Positions 26,910 through 34,202 of a DNA stretch of 64,000 nucleotides are shown here, piece by piece. Location: positions 14,718 through 78,717 of the forward strand of contig JBJORA010000106.1 in assembly GCA_046049675.1 (NCBI GenBank), given 5' to 3'. The notes below the pieces were generated by a model, which had not been told where the DNA came from, did not search any database, and was given only the letters and a program-made list of their open reading frames with translations. Every line of letters begins with the position of its first letter. Positions within the stretch are counted from its first letter, which is position 1. The position numbers were made by a program, and so were the translations under genes. This stretch comes from CAIXQW01 sp046049675 (lineage in GTDB: Bacteria > Bacteroidota > Bacteroidia > Chitinophagales > Chitinophagaceae).

Positions 26910-27488
26910 TTATTTAGCTGATGCAATGCGCTTTCTTATGCGACTTAGCGATTCGGGCTTAATGCCAAGGTAAGAAGCTACATAATGCTGCGGGATGCGC
27001 TCTACTATTTCTGGTCTTTGCTCTAACAGGTTAAGGTAACGCTGTTGTGGCTCTTCATTAGTAAGCATTTTATTCAGCGATGATAAAGAAAGAAAGGCAT
27101 TTTCTGCCATGACGCGTCCAACCCTATCAAAGATGGGAAACTCATCAAATAAGCGATACAAATCTTGCTTATTGAACTGTACTACTTCGCTCGGTTCTAA
27201 GGCCTGAAAATTTTCTAAACTTGGTGCTCCTGTAAGGAAGCTGGAATAGTCTGTATACCAACTATCACCAAAGAAAAATTGAATAGTGTTTTCGATGCCA
27301 TCAACATTATAGAAAACACGCATGCAGCCGCTGTTGACAAACGTAACTTTGTTGCACACTTTGCCTTCTTGCAAAAGAAATTCTTTCTTCTTCAGTTCCT
27401 TTACCTCTAGCATATTCACGAATGCCAACTCTTCTGCCTCATTTAGCGGCACTAAAGACTTTATGCTTGTGAGTATTTGCTGCGTCAT
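26910..27488 (-). CDS. Crp/Fnr family transcriptional regulator
   Basis: 192 residues. The N-terminal cyclic-nucleotide-binding-like beta barrel (about 20-120: KEFLLQEGKVCNKVTFVNSG, FFFGDSWYTDYSSFLTGAPS) is followed by a long helix and a short C-terminal helix-turn-helix (QHYVASYLGIKPESLSRIRK). This form is common in Bacteroidetes and usually lacks the residues that bind cAMP; the effector is unknown. A perfect 10-bp inverted repeat lies between its promoter box and the start, a good candidate for self-regulation. The barrel-protein operon follows 78 nt downstream in the same direction. Confidence 0.88.
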   Translation of the reverse strand: MTQQILTSIKSLVPLNEAEELAFVNMLEVKELKKKEFLLQEGKVCNKVTFVNSGCMRVFYNVDGIENTIQFFFGDSWYTDYSSFLTGAPSLENFQALEPSEVVQFNKQDLYRLFDEFPIFDRVGRVMAENAFLSLSSLNKMLTNEEPQQRYLNLLEQRPEIVERIPQHYVASYLGIKPESLSRIRKRIASAK

Positions 27489-27500
27489 TGAAATGCGATG

Positions 27501-27526
27501 TTGCTAGGCAGACCAATGCCTAGCAA
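27501..27526. promoter_or_regulatory. Perfect inverted repeat in the leader of the Crp/Fnr gene
   Basis: Arms TTGCTAGGCA (27501-27510) and TGCCTAGCAA (27517-27526) with a 6-nt spacer, 13 nt before the ATG and directly after the -7 box. It could be an operator for the regulator itself or an mRNA hairpin. Confidence 0.6.
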
Positions 27527-27531
27527 TATAG

Positions 27532-27539
27532 CAAATATA
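27532..27539 (-). promoter_or_regulatory. -7 box for the Crp/Fnr gene
   Basis: TATATTTG on the minus strand fits TAnnTTTG. Transcription would begin at or near the outer edge of the inverted repeat at 27501-27526. Confidence 0.5.
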
Positions 27540-27651
27540 CAAATCAATAATAGTAAGTTAGTGCGATTCGGCAATACACTTGTACAGCAATAACTTATTA
27601 GCAAATTTTGAATACAACAAGAAGATTGTTTATGGCGTTTGGAAGTGTAGA

Positions 27652-28128
27652 CTACTTCTTCATCACCAAACGAGGAGAACTAATACCCTGCTTTACACTT
27701 TCTACAATTTTTAATGCCCGTTCAATACGCTTATTACTTGACTTTACAAGACTAACTAAATGAATTAGTCCGCGCTGATTACCTTCTGTTAAAGCATGAA
27801 AAAGAGTGCTGCCTTCTGGGTCGCTTGCTAATACCTCCGCCAGTTCTTCAGGCATTTCAAATTGATATTCAGTATTATCTTCAACAAAGGAAGCTGCTAC
27901 TTTTTGTCCGTCAACGAGCTTCAATTTCTTTAGGGTTGTTTTCCCAATTGTAACATAAACAAGGCCATCTTTTGTAGACATGATGGCGCAATGCAATTCA
28001 TGCTCCTTGTTTAAAGTACAGATTAAACGTTTACTGCCTAATTTATTATACTTCCGAATAGTTGCCTCGTCAAGTAAGATGTAGTGCATACCATTACCAA
28101 ACCTATGTATTGAAAAATCTTTCGCCAT
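27652..28128 (-). CDS. DUF1905 / YdeI (OmpD-associated) family protein
   Basis: 158 residues. The N-terminal half matches DUF1905, a small beta barrel (KRLICTLNKEHELHCAIM, VYVTIGKTTLKKLKLVDGQKV). The C-terminal half matches the YdeI/OmpD-associated region (MPEELAEVLASDPEGSTLFH, LTEGNQRGLIHLVSLVKSSN). The two domains usually occur together in one cytoplasmic protein. YdeI-type proteins have been linked to stress and antimicrobial-peptide tolerance, but the mechanism is not established. It is monocistronic. No start ambiguity: MAKDFSIHRF is the family-like beginning. Confidence 0.85.
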   Translation of the reverse strand: MAKDFSIHRFGNGMHYILLDEATIRKYNKLGSKRLICTLNKEHELHCAIMSTKDGLVYVTIGKTTLKKLKLVDGQKVAASFVEDNTEYQFEMPEELAEVLASDPEGSTLFHALTEGNQRGLIHLVSLVKSSNKRIERALKIVESVKQGISSPRLVMKK

Positions 28129-28199
28129 GCTGCATTCTACACGTCTAAATTAGCAAGAAATTTATTGGCGAGACGTGACACTACATAGTTTTTCTTAAT

Positions 28200-28213
28200 C
28201 GCGTATATACGCG
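28200..28213. repeat. Perfect 14-bp palindrome
   Basis: CGCGTATATACGCG lies between the end of the FecA-like gene and the start of the DUF1905 gene. It could bind a regulator, or be part of a hairpin at the 3' end of the receptor mRNA. No neighbouring copy was seen. Confidence 0.5.
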
Positions 28214-28295
28214 CACATCAGTTTTTGATATTGGTAATCAATACAAACCGGCTAACTGTTGGCCCTATCCTTAGTAATAAAGAAACGCTTATGCG

Positions 28296-30554
28296 CTACA
28301 AGTCAAGCTTCAGGCCTGCATTAAGGCTCAATGGCATGTTTGGCCTATAGCCTTGTGGCAGATTAGCTACAATAGCTTTTGTATTGCTAAGATTATTAGC
28401 AGTGGCAAAAACTGCAAAACGTTTATTGATATTGTAATTAGCACTTGCATCCAAAACTATGAAAGCAGCAATCGCATTCACATCATTGTATGCAATGCCT
28501 TCACTAGGCACAATTAAATTGCCTTGGCCGGGCTTTGTACGCGTAGTGCTTGTATATCTGCTGCTAAGTGTTGCGTTAAATCGTTTTGTTTCAAAGCCTA
28601 AATTCACAGCCAATAAATGTGGTGTTACAAACGGCACTACATCATTTTGATTAATACTGCCAGTACCCCAATCGCCGCCACCATTGACAAAGCTTTGAAG
28701 AAATTTTGCATTTGTGTATGTGTAGGCTAAACTAATCGGCAACTTTAGTTTTGTGTTTGTATTTGTTTGCAAAAGATTATATGCGATTTCAAGTTCAGCA
28801 CCATAAATATTAGCCTTACCTGCATTAAACATATCGCCAGTGCCAACACCGCCGCCAGAAACATTGTCTGATCCCAAGATATTGCTATACTTGTTTAAGA
28901 AAGCGGTTGCCTGCAATTGCAGGCCATGTTTATCTACACGACCACCTAGTTCATAGTTAATAGCATTTTCCGCCTTAGCTTGTGAGGCAGTGCTTGTAGT
29001 AGAAGGCATGCCTGGCGGCGAAAAACCACGGTGAATGCCAGCAAATACATTGCCTACATTGCGCACCTTATAATTTAAACCGAGGCCTGGCAGTATCACT
29101 GAAATATCATTTGATGCTTGTTTTAATGCATTGCCTAAGCGAGCATTATCGTCAGTGCCATAATTTGCAATCGCTAGGTGAATTTTTTCGTATCTAATGC
29201 CTGGGCTAATTTGCAAGCCTCTATACGTAAGATCATAACTCAAGTATGACGCGATACTGCTTGCATCTCTCACTTGATTTTCTTTATTGCCTTTAAGACC
29301 CATGGCTGTAGCAATAATTGTATTGCTTGTCATACTATAAGTAGAAGCTGTTGCATATCTGTCAGCTTGATCTTGATGATAGCGCACACCAAGTTGTAGC
29401 TTATGGTCAAGCGAGCGTGTTTTCATTGTGTATTGCAGATTAGTTTGTACGCCACGAGAGAAATAGGTTCTGCTAGTAGCCTGGCCTTCGATTGTACCAT
29501 TCGCTTTGCCCGTCATGATGTCGTAGCCGCTAGCATTGGCAATAGGGTCTGCCAAAATACTATTAATGCTTTTGCCGCCAAAGGTGCTTGCTCTGTCCCA
29601 AGCTCTAAAAGTATGATTGTAATAAGCTGCTGTTGTGAGGCTAAGCTGTTGATTGATTTGTATTTGATGGCTAAGCGACACATGCTCATGTTGCAGACTT
29701 AATAAATCGTTTTGCGTTCCACTATATCTGCGCAAAGGATTCGCTATATAATCATCGTAAGTCAGACCTAAATAAGTTTCATTGGCTTGCTCTGATGCGT
29801 TGAGCAATTTTAGCGTAAGATGTTGTTGGCGCTTTGCACTCGCTTTAGTATGCCAACGCACCTTGCCCATCATATCGCGACGTTCAAAGCCAGTATTGCC
29901 GCCATTATCCAATTGCTTAAAGCCCATACTTGCTAATCGATTGACTTCAAAAACGTAGTCGATATGTTCGCTGCTATTGCCTAACCACACACGCTGCTGT
30001 TGCGTACCAAAACTGCCATAACTAAGCTTTACATATCCTTTGAAAGAAGTAGGCAATGCTGTAGATAACAAATTGAGCGCTCCACCAATAGTATATGGCC
30101 CATATTTAATTTGGCTACTCCCCTTTAACACTTCTACACCTTGCATACGCGCAAAGCTTGGAAAGTAATAGGCAGAAGGATCTGTATAAGGCGCAGGTGC
30201 TACAAGGATACCATCTTCCATAAGCGTAATTTTTGCACTTCTATTCACAGCAGTGCCACGCAAGCCAATGTTTGGTCTTAAACCAAAGCCTTCTTCGTCG
30301 CGAATATTAACGCCCGGCACTGTGCGCAAAACATTATTGACATTAAATTGATTAAGTTTTTCTAGCTGACGCTTGGCGATATATTGACCTGCACCAGGCA
30401 GTACATTGGTTTTAGTAGCTACAATAGAAACTTCTTCTAGACTTGTTATCTTAATAGAATCGTTGTGTGTGTTTTGGGCAAAGCTTGCTAAATGCACCAA
30501 TGCAAAAACTAGTACTAAACCACTACGCATCATATACTTGTTGTAAACCATCAT
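28296..30554 (-). CDS. TonB-dependent receptor, FecA-like
   Basis: 752 residues. A signal peptide (ending LASFAQ) precedes the plug domain (about 40-170: LNQFNVNNVLRTVPGVNIRD, KITLMEDGILVAPAPYTDPS, MQGVEVLKGSSQIKYGPYTI). A 22-strand barrel ends in SLNAGLKLDL. The plug phrases are typical of the ferric dicitrate receptor branch. The protein imports an iron chelate through the outer membrane with energy from TonB-ExbBD. It has no N-terminal signalling domain, so it does not signal to a sigma factor. A TACTTTTG box lies 11 nt before the first ATG; two in-frame ATGs just inside (near 30530) are alternatives. An AraC-type regulator lies 940 bp upstream. Confidence 0.88.
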   Translation of the reverse strand: MMVYNKYMMRSGLVLVFALVHLASFAQNTHNDSIKITSLEEVSIVATKTNVLPGAGQYIAKRQLEKLNQFNVNNVLRTVPGVNIRDEEGFGLRPNIGLRGTAVNRSAKITLMEDGILVAPAPYTDPSAYYFPSFARMQGVEVLKGSSQIKYGPYTIGGALNLLSTALPTSFKGYVKLSYGSFGTQQQRVWLGNSSEHIDYVFEVNRLASMGFKQLDNGGNTGFERRDMMGKVRWHTKASAKRQQHLTLKLLNASEQANETYLGLTYDDYIANPLRRYSGTQNDLLSLQHEHVSLSHQIQINQQLSLTTAAYYNHTFRAWDRASTFGGKSINSILADPIANASGYDIMTGKANGTIEGQATSRTYFSRGVQTNLQYTMKTRSLDHKLQLGVRYHQDQADRYATASTYSMTSNTIIATAMGLKGNKENQVRDASSIASYLSYDLTYRGLQISPGIRYEKIHLAIANYGTDDNARLGNALKQASNDISVILPGLGLNYKVRNVGNVFAGIHRGFSPPGMPSTTSTASQAKAENAINYELGGRVDKHGLQLQATAFLNKYSNILGSDNVSGGGVGTGDMFNAGKANIYGAELEIAYNLLQTNTNTKLKLPISLAYTYTNAKFLQSFVNGGGDWGTGSINQNDVVPFVTPHLLAVNLGFETKRFNATLSSRYTSTTRTKPGQGNLIVPSEGIAYNDVNAIAAFIVLDASANYNINKRFAVFATANNLSNTKAIVANLPQGYRPNMPLSLNAGLKLDL

Positions 30555-30565
30555 TTTATGGGTTG

Positions 30566-30573
30566 CAAAAGTA
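30566..30573 (-). promoter_or_regulatory. -7 box for the FecA-like receptor gene
   Basis: TACTTTTG on the minus strand fits TAnnTTTG and ends 11 nt before the ATG at 30554. Confidence 0.5.
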
Positions 30574-30705
30574 GATGTAAGGCAATCGCTAGCTTTTAGT
30601 TAGCGGGAAAAGTGTTTTAGGAATTGGGTAATGTTTGATGAAGTTCTGGTATTTACAATTTAATTAGGCCGCAGCTCTACTAGATAAACATTGAGATTTT
30701 GAATA

Positions 30706-30722
30706 CGACCTCCTAGAGGTCG
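30706..30722. repeat. Perfect 7-bp inverted repeat with 3-nt loop
   Basis: CGACCTC-CTA-GAGGTCG sits 70 bp downstream of the lipoprotein gene and about 150 bp upstream of the receptor gene. There is no T-run beside it, so it may be an operator or hairpin in preference to an intrinsic terminator. Confidence 0.5.
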
Positions 30723-30792
30723 CGGTAATAATGGATGTTGATGCTAGAAAGTTATGATCTCATTGAGGTCAATTCCGCAATATAAGTTGCAG

Positions 30793-31464
30793 TTAATTAA
30801 AGCAATCCTTTGCAAACTTATCAATTCTTCCTTTCATACTATCGTTGCAATCTCTGCAATTTTGCTTCATCGTTTTAGCTAAAGCTTGCTGTGCAAGAGT
30901 TGGTTTTTGATAGTCTTTATACCGATACAAACCGCTATAATTGATGGTAGAAACCCATTGCATATACTTTTCGCCTGTCGTATCAAAATCCATATAGGTA
31001 AAAAACTCCTTAGGAAATTTTTCTGCATAGCTTATAGCAGGTTCGCCAGTATGTTCGCATAGTGCACCATCAGCCACTTGAATAGTCTTATTAAGGCACC
31101 AACGATAGAATGGCCTCAACTTATCATTGTCAGTACAGGCAAGCGACAGCAAGGCATCTGTAGATTGATTGTCACTTGGTTTAAAATCGCCGTAGTAAAA
31201 AGCAATTGCTACTGCGTCGCAGCGCTTATCACTGATGTAATAAGCAACAGGCTTACCCCAAATGCTATCTTTATTGGGATCATTGCTCAAGCCAAAACCT
31301 CTTTGCCATTCTCTATATCCATTATCATTTACGTACACCGTATCATGTACAATAACAGTGTCTTTTCTATCTGCGGCGTTATCTGGTAGCTTGCTGGTGC
31401 TATTACTTCCGCAAGATGATAAAGTAAGTGCAATAAATACCGTGTGTAGAAACTTGAGGGACAT
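30793..31464 (-). CDS. Lipoprotein of unknown function
   Basis: 223 residues. A lipoprotein signal (MSLKFLHTVFIALTLSSCGS) is followed by a mature part with several cysteines (SDKRCDAVA, ALLSLACTDND, FYRWCLNKT, MKQNCRDCNDS). No family was recognised. Helical segments of about 30 residues with conserved-looking spacing could fold like Sel1/TPR proteins, but this is weak. The ATG at 31464 was preferred over the GTG three bases upstream because a TATTTTTG box ends 4 nt before it. It lies between the AraC-type regulator and the FecA-like receptor on the same strand, so a role in that uptake group is possible. Confidence 0.75.
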   Translation of the reverse strand: MSLKFLHTVFIALTLSSCGSNSTSKLPDNAADRKDTVIVHDTVYVNDNGYREWQRGFGLSNDPNKDSIWGKPVAYYISDKRCDAVAIAFYYGDFKPSDNQSTDALLSLACTDNDKLRPFYRWCLNKTIQVADGALCEHTGEPAISYAEKFPKEFFTYMDFDTTGEKYMQWVSTINYSGLYRYKDYQKPTLAQQALAKTMKQNCRDCNDSMKGRIDKFAKDCFN

Positions 31465-31468
31465 CACA

Positions 31469-31476
31469 CAAAAATA
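31469..31476 (-). promoter_or_regulatory. -7 box for the lipoprotein gene
   Basis: TATTTTTG on the minus strand ends only 4 nt before the ATG at 31464, so the transcript should be leaderless or nearly so. Confidence 0.5.
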
Positions 31477-31492
31477 ATTACTAGGTTAGAAT

Positions 31493-32260
31493 TTAATTAT
31501 CACTTTGCAAACTTAGATGTATATCCGCACTCGGCGAAATGCCAAAGTAATTTTTGTAAGACTGGCTAAAACTACTTGTAGATGCATAACCTACCAAACC
31601 AGCAACTTCTTGCACCGTAGCGCTTGTATTTTGCAAGATATTTTTTGCCTTAAGCATTCTATTCTCTTGAATAAATTCAAAAATGGTTTGCTGATAAACT
31701 TCCTTAAAATCTTTTTTGAGGTAACACTGGTTTGTACCGACAGCCGTTGCAATAATAGGGATAGTAATTGTATTGCCAAGATTATCTAGAATATATTGTT
31801 TGGCCAATTTTACTTTTTCTACTTCAACAGGCTTGTTGACAATCGCACAGCTATCGCATCCTAACTGAAAAATCAAGCTGTTCTTTTGTGATTGATACAA
31901 TAAAAACAGCACTGCACTTTCTAAAAAAATCTTTCTGTGTATACCATGCAGCTTACAGTTGATTATTTCTAGCAATTTGGCTTGCGTATTGCAGCAAATC
32001 GTTTGCTGATCGCTAATTATCTGAAGCGACTCATTATACTTATCAAGATAAGTTGTGGCAAGGCGAATATTGATTTCGTAATTATTGGTAGCCAAGTCAA
32101 ACAAACAGTCGTTGGCATTAAGGCCGAAATGCAAGTAGATAAAGCCCGATTCTACCTTAGCAACACCAAACGAACTGTCAATGTTAGGATTGACAGCAAA
32201 CGATAAATCTAGGTATTGGTTGACGAACTCCACCGCCACAAAGGTATTGTTTGAAAACAT
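31493..32260 (-). CDS. AraC family transcriptional regulator
   Basis: 255 residues. The C-terminal 95 residues are the AraC/XylS DNA-binding domain with two helix-turn-helix motifs (TIPIIATAVGTNQCYLKKDF and TVQEVAGLVGYASTSSFSQS, then YKNYFGISPSAD). The N-terminal 150 residues have cysteines (NDCLFDLATN, QTICCNTQAKL, QLGCDSCAIV) and no recognised sugar cupin. The layout resembles PchR-type regulators of siderophore receptors, consistent with the FecA-like gene further along the strand. The effector is unknown. It ends 29 bp before the lipoprotein start; the divergent neighbour is a beta-helix lipoprotein. Confidence 0.86.
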   Translation of the reverse strand: MFSNNTFVAVEFVNQYLDLSFAVNPNIDSSFGVAKVESGFIYLHFGLNANDCLFDLATNNYEINIRLATTYLDKYNESLQIISDQQTICCNTQAKLLEIINCKLHGIHRKIFLESAVLFLLYQSQKNSLIFQLGCDSCAIVNKPVEVEKVKLAKQYILDNLGNTITIPIIATAVGTNQCYLKKDFKEVYQQTIFEFIQENRMLKAKNILQNTSATVQEVAGLVGYASTSSFSQSYKNYFGISPSADIHLSLQSDN

Positions 32261-32376
32261 GCTTAAATAATGACCTAGGCTGCCATTTGCACTTTTACAA
32301 CGTTCTGCTTAGGCATATAGGCAGCTACTTAAACCTAATACTTGGCAATGGTGCAATACAATCGCAAAAGCCGCGT

Positions 32377-32384
32377 TATCTTTA
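32377..32384 (+). promoter_or_regulatory. Near-consensus -7 box for the beta-helix lipoprotein gene
   Basis: TATCTTTA, one base from TAnnTTTG, lies 8 nt before the ATG at 32393. Confidence 0.4.
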
Positions 32385-32392
32385 CAGCATAC

Positions 32393-33883
32393 ATGAGGGC
32401 AATTGTCAAGCTCATAGCCGTTTTGGCCATTTTTGTAGCGATACACACACTAAGTGCGTGTCGTAAGCAGTCTTTTATTACAAGTAATGCACTGCTAGAA
32501 TTTAGTACAGACACTGTAAGTTTTGACACTGTATTTACAACGGTTGGCAGTGTTACTCAGGAATTTCTTATTTACAATCGTAATAATAAGTGGCTAAAGC
32601 TAGATGATATTCGCCTGCGCAAAGGTAGTGCTAGCAACTATCGCCTCAATATTGACGGCGCCCCACAAAGCAGCGCTACTAATTTAGAAATTGCACCTTT
32701 TGATAGCATGTACGTTTTTGTGGCAATTACCGTAGATCCTTCAGCTGCTGATTTGCCTTTTATAGTAGAAGATGATATAGATATTCAATATGCTGGCACA
32801 AGCAAAAGCGTACACTTGATGAGCTACGGACAAAATGCTATTTTTATTAATGATAGCGTTTTACAAGGCAATATTACTTGGACAAAGCAAAAACCCTATG
32901 TTGTAGTAAACAGTATGCTTGTTGATAGCACTGCTAAACTTACCATAGAAGCGGGAACAAGAGTTTATATGCATGCGAACAGTAAGCTTTTTGTAAAAGG
33001 TACACTTGTTGCCAATGGCACTGCTGCTGATAGTATAATTTTTCAAGGTGACAGGCTAGACCGCGAATACTTTGGCGGCGATGCGGCTGGCGAGTGGTGT
33101 GGCCTGCATTTTTTACAACAAAGTCACGATAATGTAATGCAGCACTGCGTGATTAAGAATGGCGGTTCGCCTTGGCGTTTTTATGATGCTACCTCGCAGA
33201 GCTATGTACAAACCATTGGCGCTTTGGTTTATGTAGAACCACAACAAACAATTACAGCAGCACCGATGCTTGTGCTGAACAGCTGCTATGTGGGCATGAG
33301 TATCGCATATGGCGTACTAGCATTTAATAGCAGTGTACGTGCTACCAATACCCTATTCTATACTTGTGGTGCAAGCAACTTAGCTGCAATACAAGGTGGC
33401 ACATACAATTTTAGCCATTGTACTTTTGCCAACTATGGCTATTACCTGGGCAATTTACCTATTGTAAAACACGATAACGAAACTATACTTGCCCTTACAA
33501 ACAACCTACGTGATGGCGATGGCATAGTGATTGCTACGAGCGACCTCAATGCCAATTTTTATAACTGCATTGTAAATGGCACGCAAAAAGATGGTCACGA
33601 AATTTTGATTAATAAAGTAAGTGGCGCAAACCATAACGTTCTATTTAACTCGTGCGTACTTACAACGACTGATACTTTAGACACATTAGGACAATGCGTA
33701 TTTGATAATTATAGCTTGGCCTTGCTTAATGGCGATGTGAAGTTTACTGAACCACAGAAACTTAATTTTCGCCCCAAAGCTGGTAGTGTTGTGAAGCAAG
33801 CAGGTTCGCCAATCGGCATTTTATTTGATATTGAAGAGACGCCACGCAGTGCTGTAACTCCGAGCATTGGTTGTTATGAATAA
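32393..33883 (+). CDS. Right-handed beta-helix lipoprotein
   Basis: 496 residues. A lipoprotein signal (LAIFVAIHTLSACRKQ) precedes an N-terminal beta-sandwich (about 30-150: FSTDTVSFDTVFTTVGSVTQ, EFLIYNRNNKWLKLDDIRL). A parallel beta-helix follows from about 170 (STAKLTIEAGTRVYMHANSK, LFVKGTLVANGTAADSIIFQ, WCGLHFLQQSHDNVMQHCVI). Such lipoproteins are common in Bacteroidetes and are thought to sit on the outer membrane and bind or cleave polymers; no catalytic site was identified. The ATG at 32393 opens the signal peptide and follows a promoter-like box by 8 nt, so the longer in-frame start at 32342 is less likely. It is the last rightward gene in the window. Confidence 0.82.
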   Translation: MRAIVKLIAVLAIFVAIHTLSACRKQSFITSNALLEFSTDTVSFDTVFTTVGSVTQEFLIYNRNNKWLKLDDIRLRKGSASNYRLNIDGAPQSSATNLEIAPFDSMYVFVAITVDPSAADLPFIVEDDIDIQYAGTSKSVHLMSYGQNAIFINDSVLQGNITWTKQKPYVVVNSMLVDSTAKLTIEAGTRVYMHANSKLFVKGTLVANGTAADSIIFQGDRLDREYFGGDAAGEWCGLHFLQQSHDNVMQHCVIKNGGSPWRFYDATSQSYVQTIGALVYVEPQQTITAAPMLVLNSCYVGMSIAYGVLAFNSSVRATNTLFYTCGASNLAAIQGGTYNFSHCTFANYGYYLGNLPIVKHDNETILALTNNLRDGDGIVIATSDLNANFYNCIVNGTQKDGHEILINKVSGANHNVLFNSCVLTTTDTLDTLGQCVFDNYSLALLNGDVKFTEPQKLNFRPKAGSVVKQAGSPIGILFDIEETPRSAVTPSIGCYE

Positions 33884-34202
33884 TCTTGTATTATCATTGC
33901 AGCATGTGTGAGCGTGCGTTGTGATGATCTCTTATACACTATACTCCACAATTAAGATTTGCGGCCTTCCTTTATAATTACAGGCCGCATCTACGGAGCT
34001 AACTGTTACCTTTTATTACTCTTTGCTACAATCAGGATGCTCCTCTGGAGCTTAGCATTGCGATGAGAAAAAGAAAGAGATAGACAAAGGGCATAGACCT
34101 TAATTACTCAATTTTAAAAGCTTCTTTAATTGCTGAAGACTAGGAAGATCTTTTTGAAATAGAAATACGAATTTGGATATCGCTTTACGAACCATCTTAA
34201 CG
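33884..34202. other. Intergenic region with GC-rich inverted repeat
   Basis: 319 bp between convergent genes, with no credible coding frame. A 7-bp perfect inverted repeat (TGCGGCC at 33960-33966, GGCCGCA at 33983-33989, 16-nt loop) lies 77 bp after the beta-helix stop codon and could end transcription or bind protein; no T-run follows. Confidence 0.5.
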
